Shown piece after piece: positions 47,270-59,429 of a DNA stretch of 64,000 nt. Each line of letters opens with the position of its first letter. Positions within the stretch are counted from its first letter, which is position 1. Origin of the DNA: Venturia oleaginea (taxonomy: Eukaryota; Ascomycota; Dothideomycetes; Venturiales; Venturiaceae); the NCBI GenBank assembly GCA_013176395.1, contig JABMLP010000023.1, forward strand, positions 1,046,869 through 1,110,868, written 5' to 3'. The position numbers and the translations under genes are program-made. The notes below the pieces were generated by a model. That model searched no databases. It was not told the origin of the DNA and saw only the letters and a program-made list of their open reading frames with translations.

Positions 47270-50180
47270 ATGACTTCCCTCATAGCTCCTACGACGGCTC
47301 ACCAGACCGTGACAAGGACTATAGCAGCCTCAGCTACTCCTACCAGCACTTCCAGAGTTGCCTCTCAGGCTGGAATTCTCGAAGGTGGCGATCCCACGCA
47401 TTACAATCCCAAAGATCCCATCATCATCTTCATCATACAGGTAACTTATCCTCAAGTTTGGCCCAGCCTTGCTCCCCACGCTGACCCTTCCACCAGGCCA
47501 GTATCATCATCATCTTCTGTCGCTTGCTCCACTGGCCTCTCCAAAAGCTCAAGCAGCCTCGTGTTATTGCCGAAGTTATTGGTGGCATCCTCCTTGGGCC
47601 TTCTGTTATGGGCCGAATTCCGAATTTCACCGCGACAATATTTCCCACAGCCGCAATGCCAAATCTTACACTCGTCGCAAACCTGGGACTGCTCCTGTTT
47701 CTGTTCCTGGTTGGACTTGAAGTGGATCTGAGATACCTGGTGAGCAATTGGAAGACTGCTGCTAGTGTTGGTTTTGCTGGCATGGCCTTGCCTTTTGGGC
47801 TGGGATGCGCCATCGCATGGGGTTTATATCATGAATTCGCCAACGAGCCAGGCACCGTTCCAATCTCCTTTGGAGTCTTCATGTTGTTCATTGGTGTGGC
47901 CATGGCTATCACGGCATTTCCTGTCTTGTGCAGAATCTTGACCGAGCTCAAACTATTGCACACCTCGGTTGGAGTCATTGTGCTCTCAGCTGGCGTGGGA
48001 AATGACGTTGTTGGTAAGTTTGTGCGAACACATGGATTGGTTTTATCAGGTTAGTTCTGACCCTGACAGGCTGGATCCTACTCGCCCTTTGCGTTGCCCT
48101 CGTCAACGCAGGTACCGGCCTTACAGCATTATGGGTGCTCTTAACCTGTACAGCTTGGATCTTATTCATGGTCTATGCCGTTCGGCCACTCTTCATTGCC
48201 CACCTTCGGCGAACACGCAGTCTGGAGAATGGACCTTCTCAGTCGGTGATTGTTTTGACGCTATTGATTGCACTGACCTCAGCCTTCTTTACAGGTGTGA
48301 TTGGTGTTCATCCAATTTTTGGCGCATTCCTTGCTGGACTAATTTGCCCCCACGAAGGTGGTTTTGCCATCAAGGTTACAGAGAAGATTGAAGATCTCGT
48401 TAGTTCCTTATTCCTACCGCTCTACTTTGCCCTCTCAGGGCTGAACACCAATCTTGGGCTGCTTGACAGCGGCATTATCTGGGCATATGTCATCGGTGTC
48501 ATTGCCGTGGCTTTCTTCGCCAAGGTAATTGGGGCCACTATTGCTGCTCGTCTCAATGGCATGCTGTGGCGAGAATGTCTCACAATTGGCGCTCTTATGA
48601 GTTGTAAGGGACTGGTTGAGCTGATCGTGCTGGTAGGTTCATGTCGGGATTGACGAGCATGACTAACAAGATCTCAGAACATTGGTCTTCAGGCCAAGAT
48701 CCTCAGCACTCGTACGTTCACAATATTCGTAGTCATGGCGCTGGTCACTACCTTCGCTACCACGCCACTGACAGCATTCTTGTACCCACCAGAATACCAG
48801 CGTAAGATCGAGGCTTGGAAACGTGGTGAGATCGACTGGGACACGGGCAAACCACTGTCAGAAGTATCAAGTAGCAATCGCGATAGCCTCACGTATGAGA
48901 AGATGGAGCATATCAAGGTTCACCGCATGCTCGTCTACCTCAGGCTGGACAATATGCCACCACTGATGGCATTCATGGCTCTTCTAGGTAATACACCGCA
49001 AGCACGCCGCGCGAAAGTCCATCCAACACGAACAACCGGGGGCGGCGATGATGACATTGGCTCATCATTGTCAACAAAACGTCCTATCGAGGCACACGGT
49101 GTCCATCTTTTAGAGTTGACTGAGCGTGAATCATCCGTCATGCAGGTCTCCGAGTTGGACGAATACAGTATGCATGATCCACTTGTTAACACTTTCCGCA
49201 CCGTCGGTCATATGCACAATTTGGCGGTTAGTGGAGAGGTTACTGTACTGCCAGAAACTAGCTTCTCAGAAGCTCTTGCGTCGAAGGCAGTGGATCAGGA
49301 ATCTGACTTCTTGCTTTTACCGTGGAGCGAAACTGGCAGCATGTCGGAGACTCAGCCAATTTCTTCTGACTCTGCTGCGAAGAAGCTTGCCACTTCGAGT
49401 TACATCAGCTTCGTCTCCTCTGCTCTCAAATGTGCGCCTTGTAACACGGCGGTCTTCATCAACCGCAACTTTGGTGGCGTTAGTGCACCCAAATCATCCG
49501 ATAAGCCAGGCTTGTTCCGCACGAGGAGTGCGGTCAGCGTCCACAGTGGTCGACAGAATCCAAGCGTCCCAGTCACCGATCGTAGCCACCACATTTTCCT
49601 ACCCTACTTTGGTGGAGCAGACGATCGTTTCGCTCTGAGACTTGTCCTGCAAATGGCAGAAAATGAAGAAGTTACGGCGACGATAATCAACTTTGAGACC
49701 GATCCTACCTTTTTTGTCACGGCTATTCAGGACGATGCTGCGGAAGTCTCACCCGTGTCAAGGACAGGCACTGGTTTGAGCTTGTCTGGGGGCAAGAAAT
49801 CTACGGCGGTCGATGTGACCTCATCTTCAACTACGCCAGCCGAACGTGATGCCATATTCTTCTCGTCTCTAAATGCATCTATCCCTGTCTCCATGGCTGC
49901 ACGTGTCGTTTTCGAGACAGTCAATGCCGGGGCCACACCTCTCAAGTCTGTTCTTGCTCGCGCAGGACGCGAGGTTGGACAAGCACCAAGGAATGCTGGT
50001 GATCTGGTCGTTGTTGGTCGCAATGCCGCATGGGTTGGTTCGTTCGCCAAAGAAGCCAAAGCTGGTACTAGCGAATCCTCAAGGTGTCTGGGTGTTGTTG
50101 GTAAAGAAGTTGCTAGTGGTGGCTTGGGAGGCAGTGTGCTTGTTGTACAAGCCCACAATGGTGGGTTGAGAGTGGGTTGA
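47270..50180 (+). CDS. kha1: K+(Na+)/H+ antiporter, Kha1/CPA2 family
   Basis: Four exons (47270-47440, 47497-48013, 48070-48632, 48678-50180) with introns of 45-56 nt join in phase to about 917 residues. The membrane part shows the CPA2 exchanger signatures: [34 protein letters not shown] and the paired-helix [11 protein letters not shown]...GNDVVGWILLA, and the Asp in NDVVG is the ion-binding type. Then come [15 protein letters not shown] and [11 protein letters not shown]. Exon 4 encodes a cytoplasmic domain of about 480 residues with universal-stress-like [22 protein letters not shown] blocks. This matches Kha1-type fungal exchangers of endosomal/Golgi membranes. The splice between NDVVG and WILL keeps the exchanger motif intact, supporting the model. 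Confidence 0.93.
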
Positions 50181-50586
50181 CTGGGTCGACATAATGACAA
50201 TTTGACGGGCGTTTTCAGGGTTGAGATACTAATACATCGGCGGTACATGATATCCACGGCTGTATATACCTTTCACTTGAATGATAATTTCTAGTTGTGT
50301 TCAGCACGTCAACACGAGTTCAAGTGATTGTCTCACGCATCACCACTCTTTTGGCTCATGAGTAAAGGAATCAACGTGAGAGCGAAGATTATTGGAAGAG
50401 AGCTGCTCAATCGCTCGACTATGAGGCGAAGTATCCTTGTTGGATATCCTTGAAGTTTGTGTTTGAAACGCGCCGAAGGATGTTAACGCGTTATATTGAT
50501 CTTGATATTTATGAGTCTTAGATGTTGAAGGAGATGAACAGTAATGAAATCCTATCGACTACACAATCTGATGATTGAAATGTCAA
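50181..50586. other. Intergenic
   Basis: Between the antiporter and the AT-hook gene, same strand. No supported feature. Confidence 0.45.
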
Positions 50587-51606
50587 ATGTCTGTTGAAGT
50601 CGAGGGGAAAAGAGGGCGTCCTAAAAGGGTGATTGTTCCCGAGATCCCTGACGCAATATCAACATCCGCTAGTAACAAGGGCTCTCCACCAAAAATGGCT
50701 ACTAGACAAATACTTATCACCACCTCGCCTATAGTCAAGAAGAGTATCGAGAGCAAGAGGAGGAGCAATTTTATCGCGAAGGAAGCTGAAAAATCGACAC
50801 CGGAGTGGAACTGAAGACGAAGCCTGCGGCAATCGCAAAATCCTCGTCGCCAAAGACAAAGTCCAAAAGCAAAACCGAAGCATCTCCGCCAATAGTAGTA
50901 GCCCTCGAGGCAACGGTTAGAAAAGAATCAAGCAAGATCTTGGAACAGACTGTAGCATGGAAAGTAGGAGAGAAATTGAAAGTGAAGGTATCTAGAACAT
51001 CGACGACTATCCCACCCGTTTTACGACTGCCGCCAAAATCTCCAAGAATCTCCATACCCAAGTCAACCACCACCTCGATCCCAAGATCAAACCCACAAAC
51101 CGAATCATATACTATCCCCTCAAGTCAATCCTCAGTCATGCCATCAAGTTCCACCCCACCATCAGTACAAGACCAATGGCCCCCCAACCCACCAGTCCTC
51201 ACGCGCCCCTACCAACCCTTCTCCCGCTCCCTCAGTTCGACAGCAAGGTTATTACAGCAGGAACCATATGATAGGGGAACGTTGGATAAGATGAGGAAGG
51301 CCAAGTCGTTGAATAGACTCGCAACTGAGGCATCGATTCCAAGGGCGAAACAAGGTCTGAACCCCGGTGGGTTTCCAGTCAGTTATAAGAGTGCTACGAG
51401 GAGGATTACGGCTATTATTGTTGCGGCGCCGGTGGCGCTTTGTATGAGTTGGTTTTTGTATGAACGATGTGAGTTTGCTCTTTCTTTGCTTTCGAGCACG
51501 TCAAGGAGAGTAGGGATAAATTGAAGGTCGACTAATGTTTTGGGCAATAGTGGTGCTTGGTGTTGAGAGGAAAAAATTGGTTGGTGATCCGCCTTCAAAG
51601 ACGTAG
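50587..51606 (+). CDS. AT-hook plus C-terminal membrane-span protein, uncharacterised
   Basis: Proposed exons 50587-50743, 50806-51468 and 51551-51606 join in phase to 291 residues. The start MSVEVEGKRGRPKR contains a minor-groove AT-hook core (RGRP). A Lys/Ser/Pro-rich middle follows, then LNPGGFPVSYKSATRRITAIIVAAPVALCMSWFLYERLVLGVERKK, which has one membrane span followed by basic residues. I recognise the tail as a conserved fungal type but not the function. The second intron is supported by the tail it restores. The first intron (GTATCG...CGGAG, 62 nt) has a weak acceptor; otherwise a frameshift near 50790 would be needed. A DNA-binding motif with a membrane anchor suggests nuclear-envelope attachment, which is inference. 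Confidence 0.6.
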
Positions 51607-52100
51607 GGTGGAAACACGTCTGCATTATGGACAAGAGTGATCGGCTTTGCGGGATGTGGTAATGAAGCTATGAAGCAAATATCTCAGTCCATATTCTTGA
51701 TGATATCGTGTAGACTACTTCAGTATATCGCTGTCCATTTGACAGCAAGTGCGATGTGTCGCTGGTGCTTTGAAGGGCTCATTCGTCACGAATTTTAATG
51801 ACCCTTCGATTCTTGAAACAAAAATTACTAGATATTGATCGGCGTTGATACTAGTACCGAGACCAAATTTGCAGAACGCATGGTTTCTAACTTTAAGAGA
51901 GGAGAGAGAGTCTTCAATCAACGACTCTACTCTAGCATACTGACTGAAGGTGTGGTTGTCATATTAGAATAGCCGAAAGAGTTGGATTTGAGCTCGGCGA
52001 CTCTCGGTTCTTCCTCTTGGCGTAGAAGCAAGCACAACAATAATTTATTTTAAGGCTTTCACGATGATACCCCCAACATCTCACTTCTACCTCCCAAATC
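51607..52100. other. Intergenic
   Basis: Between the AT-hook gene and the thioesterase. Small open frames without motifs. Confidence 0.45.
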
Positions 52101-52697
52101 ATGGGCGAAGGAAAGACTGGCTCGGGAGATGATGGACCCTACCAGCCTTCACCGGAGACACTGGCACACTTCAATGCCATACCCTGGTGCCGTCCAACTC
52201 TCCGCGACTCTGACTTCTGTCCCTACGACATGTCGAGGACCGTTTCACACAACGGCCTAGGTCATACTCTCATGGCTAAGACATGGAATATCCATGATAC
52301 TATACGTCAAATCCTGTCCTTCTTCAAGGCTCCCACATCAACGTCCCGCGGCGAGATACGCCGATTTTATACATTTGGGAATGGGTTGAACGCGCATCCA
52401 AGTCTCTTGCATGGAAATGTTATTGCGACGATTTTGGATAGCACGCTGGGCAATGTCATCCGGCAGGAGCTCGAGGATAAGGTTAGAGGACCAACGTATA
52501 CTGCGCAGCTGAATGTTGCCTACAAAAGCCCGGTGAAGACGCCTGTCACTATTATGTCTCAAGGCTGGATCAAGAGCATCGAAGCAGGAGGCAGGAAGAT
52601 CTGGGTCGAGGGCATGGTCAGCAGTGAGCTCAATGGGAAGGTTGTGATACATGCGAAAGTGGAGAGCCTGTGGGTTGTGGGTAAAAGCAAACTATGA
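52101..52697 (+). CDS. Hotdog-fold thioesterase-family protein
   Basis: A single exon of 198 residues from MGEGKTGSGD. The layout of a hotdog fold is visible: LNAHPSLLHGNVIATILDSTLGNVI is the central helix preceded by the GxxxHGG/A-like loop (LLHGN). The strands TAQLNVAYKSPVKTP, VTIMSQGWIKSIE, GRKIWVEGMVSS and KVVIHAKVESLWV follow. Fungal PaaI/4HBT-like proteins of this kind are usually annotated as acyl-CoA thioesterases; the substrate is unknown. The catalytic Asp/Glu position cannot be fixed from sequence alone. The frame is uninterrupted and the length normal, and it is the last intact host gene before the subtelomere. Confidence 0.8.
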   Translation: MGEGKTGSGDDGPYQPSPETLAHFNAIPWCRPTLRDSDFCPYDMSRTVSHNGLGHTLMAKTWNIHDTIRQILSFFKAPTSTSRGEIRRFYTFGNGLNAHPSLLHGNVIATILDSTLGNVIRQELEDKVRGPTYTAQLNVAYKSPVKTPVTIMSQGWIKSIEAGGRKIWVEGMVSSELNGKVVIHAKVESLWVVGKSKL

Positions 52698-53687
52698 TTT
52701 TTCGAGCATGGGCTGTCACTCCGTTTACCCAGCTCTGACTTGGCTATTGGAGATATTAGGACCTGATGGTGCCAGGCAAAACTTTCGCAGCGCCCAGTTT
52801 CTTTTTAATAAACAACAATGTGTTAACGCACGATTAGGTTCTTCCCGTTCTAGCAGCCAAAGTGGCTAGTCAGAAACTGCTGGAGCAACTGTGCATGTTA
52901 GTCTTACAGTGCAGTAGCTTACGACCGAATCACTGACTGATTCTTCAGATATCAGGAAACAGATCAAGTCAACCTCGCAATTGGTATAGCCCTCGGCGAT
53001 GAAGCGATATCCATGTGTCGAAACCTCTACCTCTGAAGGTTAGCCGGGGCTTTCCGTCTTTTGCCCGCTACATTCACTGATGCCTAACGTATGATGGGTC
53101 GAGGTTACCCGTAAGCTTCGCGGAGTCTCTCTACAGTTCTTATAATACGGAAAGACGTGTCCAGAATCTCGACCTCGCAGACATCAAGATGTTATCTTCG
53201 ACTTGGAATTTGTTGTGAAAGTGTGTCTGTTTGCGAGGCGGAGAAAAATCGAGGTAATTTACAACCAAGCGATGAAAGTTCTGCTGAAGCTCGAATTCAG
53301 CCCTGCCCAACAATTTCAGGCCGTCAATACGCTAAACGGCCCTGGAAGCGACCATGAAAGCCTACTCTGCAAGTAATGCTTCATAAGATTGGCCTCGGTT
53401 TCTTTACATTATGATCAGAGCTCAGGCCAATCTAGGTTTCCTTCCACCCTCGAAATTGATCTTATCAAAATGAAGAAGGCGACATCCAACTGTTACCTAG
53501 AATAACTTGCCAAGGTGGCTCAGCAAATGGAAGCGAAGGTGGTTGGGAAGGACGTTTTCGAGGCTATCCCGGTCGACGAGTATCTGCTTGATGAAGAAGA
53601 GTGTTAAGAGCAAAGTTCAGTCGCAAACATGAGCGCGTTGGCATCAAGTAAGTTTGCGTTTCTGTCATTATTGTCAAAACATACGTA
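52698..53687. other. Intergenic, transition to the subtelomere
   Basis: No recognisable domain in the small open frames (for example 53157-53357). It may hold eroded gene sequence, but I cannot identify any. Confidence 0.4.
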
Positions 53688-55516
53688 ACGTACTCCACCC
53701 AACCGCTCAAAATTTCTTGGCACGACCATCTCATGTTACGACTCCTTAATTTTTTCGCTATCAACAATAGATTCTAAGTCCGTCGTGCTACTATCTGATT
53801 CAGAAGATATCTCGATATCTTTTTTACAAGTTCGCGCATTATGCCCAGTTGCGCCGCAGTTCCCACAGCGCCGTTGAGTTGGTCGGGCTATTTCTTGATC
53901 ACCGATACCACGAGCCTTCTTCGATCCCTGAGGCGCTACAGACGCCTCTACAGGTACCTGCGCTGCTGCAGTCCCATACTCCATAGTACCACCTTGCTGG
54001 ATCCGCTTCCTTTTGCGCGATTTTCGCTTCGTTATTACTGCCAATTGCTCTTCAAGCTCGTGATTGCGCGCAAAGAGTAGAGCGTTTTGGTAAAGCATCA
54101 ATTCAGCGCCCTTAACAAGCTGGGAAAAGCCAGCCTGTGCAGTAACTGGTGACCGAGTAAAAGAGTCGCTTACGAGCTTGGATTGGGATCCAAATTCATG
54201 AGTTTTGCTTGGAGTCTTTGACTGCCACGGCGTTTCTGGGAGACGGGGTTCTGGCGGGGTACGTAGCCGTACTTCAAGGCGGTCCAATACCGCTTGCGCG
54301 TCGATAAGGACTAGCCCTACTGCCTCAAAGGCCTTTTGACAGTTCTCCTTTGTAAACACGTCGAAAAACGCGTCTTTGAAGGCAGGGAGAAAGCCTTCCT
54401 TGTTGATATGGTACACGCCTCGGCGCGCCAAGTTCCGGATGCGTTGGGAGTACTTGCGCTTCAACGGCGAGAAGCAGACCACGTCAAGGGGTTGGAGTAT
54501 ATGCGACGAGTGCGATGGCATGCAGAAGGTTAGAATCTTATTTTCGAGGCAGTAGTCCTTAAAATTCTGGTTGAGATGGCTCTCATGGCCGTCCAAAATG
54601 AGTAGCCTGTACCCCCCCACCTGCCGCGCCTTAGTATGCGCGTCAAAATGCTTCAACCACTCAAGACCAAGCGCGTTGTTTGTCCAGCCGTTCTCAGAGA
54701 CTAAAAGCTTCCAATTGCGCGGTATATCTGCCTCCTCGTACCACGCAGAGATGTGAACGCGTTCTTTATAGATGATGAAGGGTGGGGTTGCATACCCAGC
54801 GGCGCAGATACTCTGGATAACCGTAACCAATTCGCGATCGCCCGGCTGAATGAGTTCCGGCCTTGTACGTCTCTCGGAGGCTGTAACGACCTTCATTGAC
54901 TCAATAACACCCATCTGGAAGCCAATCTCGTCAAAGTTGTGTGTATCCTCGTCGTGGATGCCGTACTTGGCTTTGGTATCTGCAACGAGCTTGATACACG
55001 CGCCAATAATCTCTGGATCTTCCTGTAGTATCCTCTGCCTATCCTTGGCTCGGTTGAAGGCTATCTTGAGCTCATCTGAGCGCGTAACGAATCTCTCAGC
55101 CCAGTTTTTGCCCACTGGCTCTCCACCGCGTATAGCTAGCAGTTTATCGGCCATATCTGCTACCTCACAAAGCCGGGGTGCAAATCCTCGCGAATCGAGG
55201 TCAAGGATGTATCGGACAAGCGTTTGCTCTTCGGGAAGGGTAAGTTTCCGACCGTTTGGTGGTGTTTCGAGGATAAATGAGACTTCTTTAACGCGCTCAG
55301 AGAGGATTCGCTGTTTAACGTCAAAGGCACGAGCGGCGGCCCGTTGGCTTCGAAATTGGCCGGCTTGGAGGGCTTGGAGTGCGAACTGGATTCTCCCTTC
55401 TTGTTGAAGTAAAAGTGCGTTTCATTGTTCAGACATAATCACATAAGAGGAATGGTAGAAGTATTGGCAGATTTTGAGCGGTTAGGTGGTTTGAGCGGTT
55501 GGGTGGTGGAACACGT
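53688..55516 (-). mobile_element. pogo/Fot1-type DNA transposon, copy 2
   Basis: Inverted ends read ACGTACTCCACCCAACCGCTCAAA at the left, with the complement at the right (which carries a CCACCACCCAACCGC variant with two subterminal repeats). Both ends are bordered by TA (53686-53687 and 55517-55518), the pogo target duplication. Length 1829 bp. The transposase is on the minus strand and is close to copy 1 in sequence. Confidence 0.88.
53736..55436 (-). pseudogene. pogo-type transposase with a stop at codon 5 (copy 2)
   Basis: The ATG at 55436-55434 is followed after three codons by TGA (55424-55422), where an arginine CGA codon would be expected. After it the frame is open to 53736, about 560 residues. 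It carries the helix-turn-helix (QRAAARAFDVKQ), LVRYILDLDSRGFAPRL, the first catalytic Asp (NFDEIGFQMG), LLILDGHESHLNQNF (second), and HSSHILQPLDVVCFSPLKRK. The C-terminus has a zinc knuckle CGNCGATGHNARTC. Translation could begin downstream (MADKLL at 55154), but that would skip the DNA-binding domain. This is the best preserved of the three transposases in the window. Confidence 0.85.
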
Positions 55517-55661
55517 TATAAAGTATAATAACCCGCCCCGTTTCCCTCCCCAGCGGGGGGAGCACGTGACTTACCAGGGTTATGATATAACGTAATCCAC
55601 CATCGAGCGGTACGCACCACCGAGCGGTACACATTTTCGTATCCTCATCGATTAACCCACA

Positions 55662-57578
55662 ATGCCACCACAACTAGTCAATACCAAGGCCCAGAAAGAG
55701 GGTCAACTACTCCTTGCTCATGACGCTTATTTGAAAGGCCATTTTCCAAGTATTCGAAAGGTCGCTGATGCCTATTCTGTCCCATTTACTTCCCTTGCCT
55801 CCCGCCTTCGCGGACGCGCTTCACGCGTCGATTCGCGCCCAAATCGCCAAAAGCTTACGGATAGGAAGAGGAGGTCGTTGAGCATTGGATACTATCTATG
55901 GATGAAAGAGGTTATCCATTGAGCGTTACTGGGGTACGCAATGCGGCCAAAATCGTACTCGAGCAGCGTGTAGGCTCAGATTGCAAAATCGGTGTCGATT
56001 GGCCTCAGCGATACATCAACCGCCGCCCTAGCCTCAAATCGCGATATTCACGCAGCTACGATAATCAAAGGGCAAGATGCGAAGATCCAGCCCTTATTGG
56101 GGCCTGGTTTCGGCTTGTACAAAACACAATCGCTAAATACGGCATCCTCAATAACGATATCTACAACTTCGACGAAACTGGCTTTTCAATGGGCCTTGCA
56201 AGTACCTCACGCGTAGTTACTGCCTCAGATAGGCGTGGCAGACCCTCTCAATTACAGCCTGGCGATTGCGAATGGGTTACGGCTGTTAAGGGATGGAATC
56301 CTTCTCCCTAGCTTATCCATGACTGGATTTTCAATTGTTCTCTTGTTATTCTGCAAGCTGTCATGTTCTATTTTGCAAGCTGTCATGGTCCATTTAAAGA
56401 TACATTCTAGAAGGATCTATTTGTAAGAGGAGGATTATATATACAAGCTATCCTTCCTGTACTTACACTTTCTTCCTTGTACTTAGATACTTGAAATACA
56501 AGCTGTCTTCCCTCACTTGCGAAACACCTTTGAGGGCTGAACTCTTACAACGGCAATCGAATCGATCAATACGCTGGGTTGGAGCCTCGCGCCGATGGTG
56601 ATCTTTAAAGGCAAGGTACATATATCATCTTGGTACGAAAACAACAGTCTACCGCCTGATTGGACAATCGCTTTGAGTACAAGCTTGGATTACATTGGTG
56701 AAAAGAGGTTTTCGAGCCAAATACAGCTGCAAGAAAGGTTGGTAGTTATCGACTACTGATTCTGGATGGCCACGGCAGCCACGCAACGCCAGAATTTGAC
56801 CAGTTTTGTGCAGACCAGATGATTATTACTCTTTGTATGCCACCGCATTCATCACATCTTCTTCAACCTCTCGATATTGGTTGTTTTTCGGTCCTCAAGC
56901 GTACCTACGGCCACCAAGTCTCGGAATATATGAGGCTTGGCATAAATCATATCGACAAAATTGAGTTCCTTCACGCCTTTAAAATTGCTCGAATTAGTGC
57001 CCTCACACTAAGCAATATTCAACGCAGCTTCACTGCTGCCGGTCTCGTACCTCTTGATCCAGATCAGGTACTTTCAACCATCCAGATTAGGCCATCTACC
57101 CCTACAGAGCCCTTGGCCGCAAACCAAAAGCAATGGCAACCAGAAACACCTCAGAAATCTAACCCAGTTAGAGCTGCAAGTAGCTACAATCAAAGGCTAT
57201 CTTAAGAGACGTTCAAAAAGTCCACCAAGACCAACAGATCAGGCCCTTAATCAGCTTGTCAAGGGCTGCCAGATCGCGATGCAAGGCGCCGCTTTACTAG
57301 CTGCGGAAAATGAGAGATTAAGAGCTGAAAATGAGAGGCAGAAGCGGAAGAGGCAACTAAAAAGGAGATATATTAGTCAATCAAGCGCTTTAACAATTGC
57401 AGAGGGCTCAAGCTTACTTCATCTTTCTAAAGAAGCTTCGGTTATCAGCAGTAACCAGGTTGATCAAGAGCCTTATATTGAGGAAGAACCACCAAATGAA
57501 GAGGAGAACATTGTAATTACTTGTTTTATTTGTCGCAGTGGTGACCATTTTGCCATCAACTGTCAGAAATATAGATAG
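55662..57578 (+). pseudogene. pogo-type transposase, broken by frameshifts and an LTR (copy 3)
   Basis: From MPPQLVNTKA the frame carries FPSIRKVADAYSVPFTSLASRL, then breaks near 55865 by one base (the following frame reads EEEVVEHWILSMDERGYPL). It continues to NFDETGFSMG and GDCEWVTAV at 56283, where the solo LTR enters. After the LTR it resumes with SINTLGWSLAPMVIFKGKVH, shifts again, then LLILDGHGSHATPEF and HSSHLLQPLDIGCFSVLKRTYG follow. A coiled-coil LLAAENERLRAENER and a zinc knuckle CFICRSGDHFAINC end the protein. The DDE core is visible in pieces and the gene is dead. Confidence 0.85.
56284..56549 (+). mobile_element. Solo LTR, family D, in pogo copy 3
   Basis: A 266-bp unit starting TGTTAAGGGATGG and ending CTCTTACA, bounded by the target duplication ACGGC (56279-56283 and 56550-56554). 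It carries a TATATATAC-type TATA box and a repeated CAAGCTGTC motif. It is not related to the gypsy or copia LTRs in this window. Confidence 0.85.
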
Positions 57579-58230
57579 GAATATTTAAAAATGAGAGATT
57601 TATTGGTGTATAATAGAGTAATTGATGAGGATACGAAAATGTGTACCGCTCGGTGGTGTGTACCGCTCGATGGTGGATTACGTTACCTGAATTCGCTCCT
57701 CACGTGACTGCAACGAACTCCAAATGCATCCAAACATGAATGGTTTTTCGTAAATGGAATCGCACTCGACGCCGACGGGACGAAGTCCTTATTGCATCGT
57801 ATCCACAACACCCTTCTTATGGGCTGTCTCTCTCTCTGTTCTGACATTCTCTTTCCTTCATCAAGTTCGTACCGTCGTCCTTGCGTCTCTCGTCATTTCG
57901 TCGTGGTGTTGCAATCGTGCATCGCCGTCAATTGTTCTCTACAATTGCCCTCATTTGGCCTAGGTCACTCAACTTATTTCGCCCCCTTAACAACACCAAG
58001 TAGCCCTAGGCTACCAACGTCGCTACCATTCCGCCAAAAGCCTCTTATAGAGGCTCCGACATTAAGAGGGTCAACTTCGAGGCCGCTATCAGCAGGGTCT
58101 CTCTCCGCAGCGCCTCCCAAGACCCCTCTAGCGCAGACTATTCAGTAACGAATCTGACGACGAAATTACAACTGTAGAGACTGAGAACGAGCTCTCCGAT
58201 AACCCATTCACCGGCGAACCCTCCACTACG

Positions 58231-59400
58231 ATGTCTCAAAGCTCGCAATCGCAGAGCAAGGTCCCGGCCGGGAACATATCACTTCCAGATAGCTCCCGTC
58301 TTTTTTCACAAGGGCAGCGTGACCTCTTGTTCAACGCTATGCTTGAGGCCCAGCAAGAAGCCATCCTCGAGGCTCGAGCGAATCACGAACGTGCTGAACG
58401 ACTTCGCGACGCCTCAGTAGCCTCAGCGGCCCCGGCAACAGCATCGGCTGTCCTAGGTTCTGTAGGGGCAACCGTTCAAGAGGAGGATGGTGTCCCTTTG
58501 GGTGAGTTCTTCACCTGCCCCGAGATCGAAACATCAGTCATGGCCTATTCAAATCTACCTCGACGACATATCGTACAGATGTGGAAGAAGACCTTCCATC
58601 CGCAGAACCTCCCATACCTCCGCCTCAGCTACGCCATGATAGACCCGGTGGAGAATACGCTAGCAATGAACGAGCAGGGTGGCATGTCACAGAGGCGCAA
58701 CCTTGCGCCCATATCCATGTTTGTGTCATGATCGAACTATGTTGGTATTCGAATGCAGTTAAATGTAGTTAAATGTAGTCAAATGTGGTGGTTCTGCTCG
58801 ATCAGGTCTAGCGCGATCAGGTCTAGCGCGAGACCGGTCGCAAGTATTTAGACTCGTCTCTACCTCTTAGTTAGCTCCTCATCCTTACAACTTCGCACAT
58901 CTTATAGAATTCAAATCATGCTTCCAAATCAAGTCCAAGTTCAAACGTGACAGTTTAGAGACTCTGCTGAAATCTGGTCAGAAACCTTTCTTAATTGGGT
59001 ACTGGTTATGGCCAGCTTTCATCAGAGGACTCACCCTCTACTCTACAGAGCAATGATGGCTTTTCACCAACGGGTAATAGCGCTCAGTCGCATTTACATA
59101 TGGCAAAACGGAGTCCTCCTTCTCGCACTTCGTTGGCACATAGAGGCCATCACAAAGGGAGCCACTACGGCGGAAAACTGGAGTATCCCAGCCGAATGGG
59201 TTGCCAGTCAGCTCACACCACAAATGGTAATCGGCTTTGCGAGGGCAGGAGGAGAAAATGGAGGCTCCTCGAAGTTTATCAGAAAAGAGACCTGCAACAA
59301 CTACAACGAGGGCAAGTGCTACTACCCAGAGTGTCGTAGACTTCACATCTGCTCGGTACAGGGCTGTGGGAAGAAGCATCCAGATTCTAACCACAAATAG
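58231..59400 (+). pseudogene. DIRS-like gag ORF, split by a solo LTR
   Basis: Part 1 (58231-58723) begins MSQSSQSQSK and has FSQGQRDLLFNAMLEAQQEAI and LPRRHIVQMWKKTFHPQNLPYLR. After the LTR the same frame goes on from about 58955 (RDSAEIWSETFLNWV...IYIWQNGVLLLALRWH) to a C-terminal zinc motif: TCNNYNEGKCYYPECRRLHICSVQGCGKKHP, with Cys/His spacing common in DIRS/Ngaro Gag proteins. The pieces total about 312 residues. The N-terminus may extend further upstream across a TAG near 58130. The LTR is the only break in this part. Confidence 0.65.
58724..58952 (+). mobile_element. Solo gypsy LTR in the DIRS-like gag
   Basis: A 229-bp LTR from TGTCATGATCGAACTATG to CAAACGTGACA, homologous to the gypsy 3' LTR at 33635 with an internal duplication (two GATCAGGTCTAGCGCGA units). 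Flanks are GTTTG (58719-58723) and GTTTA, one base apart. Confidence 0.9.
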
Positions 59401-59429
59401 CTCTCTCGTCGCGTCAATCTTCGGCTAGA

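Larger units (their letters stand above)
55590..57683 (+). mobile_element. pogo/Fot1-type DNA transposon, copy 3 (different subfamily), interrupted
   Basis: Inverted repeats of about 64 bp start ACGTAATCCACCATCGAGC; each contains two direct subrepeats of the type CCATCGAGCGGTACRCA. TA flanks lie at 55588-55589 and 57684-57685. A solo LTR (56284-56549) interrupts it; without that the length is about 1.82 kb. Only 73 bp separate it from copy 2. Confidence 0.9.

Noticed and set aside
46867..47484. A 205-codon plus-strand frame ahead of the antiporter
   Set aside because: It overlaps the first exon of kha1 in another frame and has no motif.
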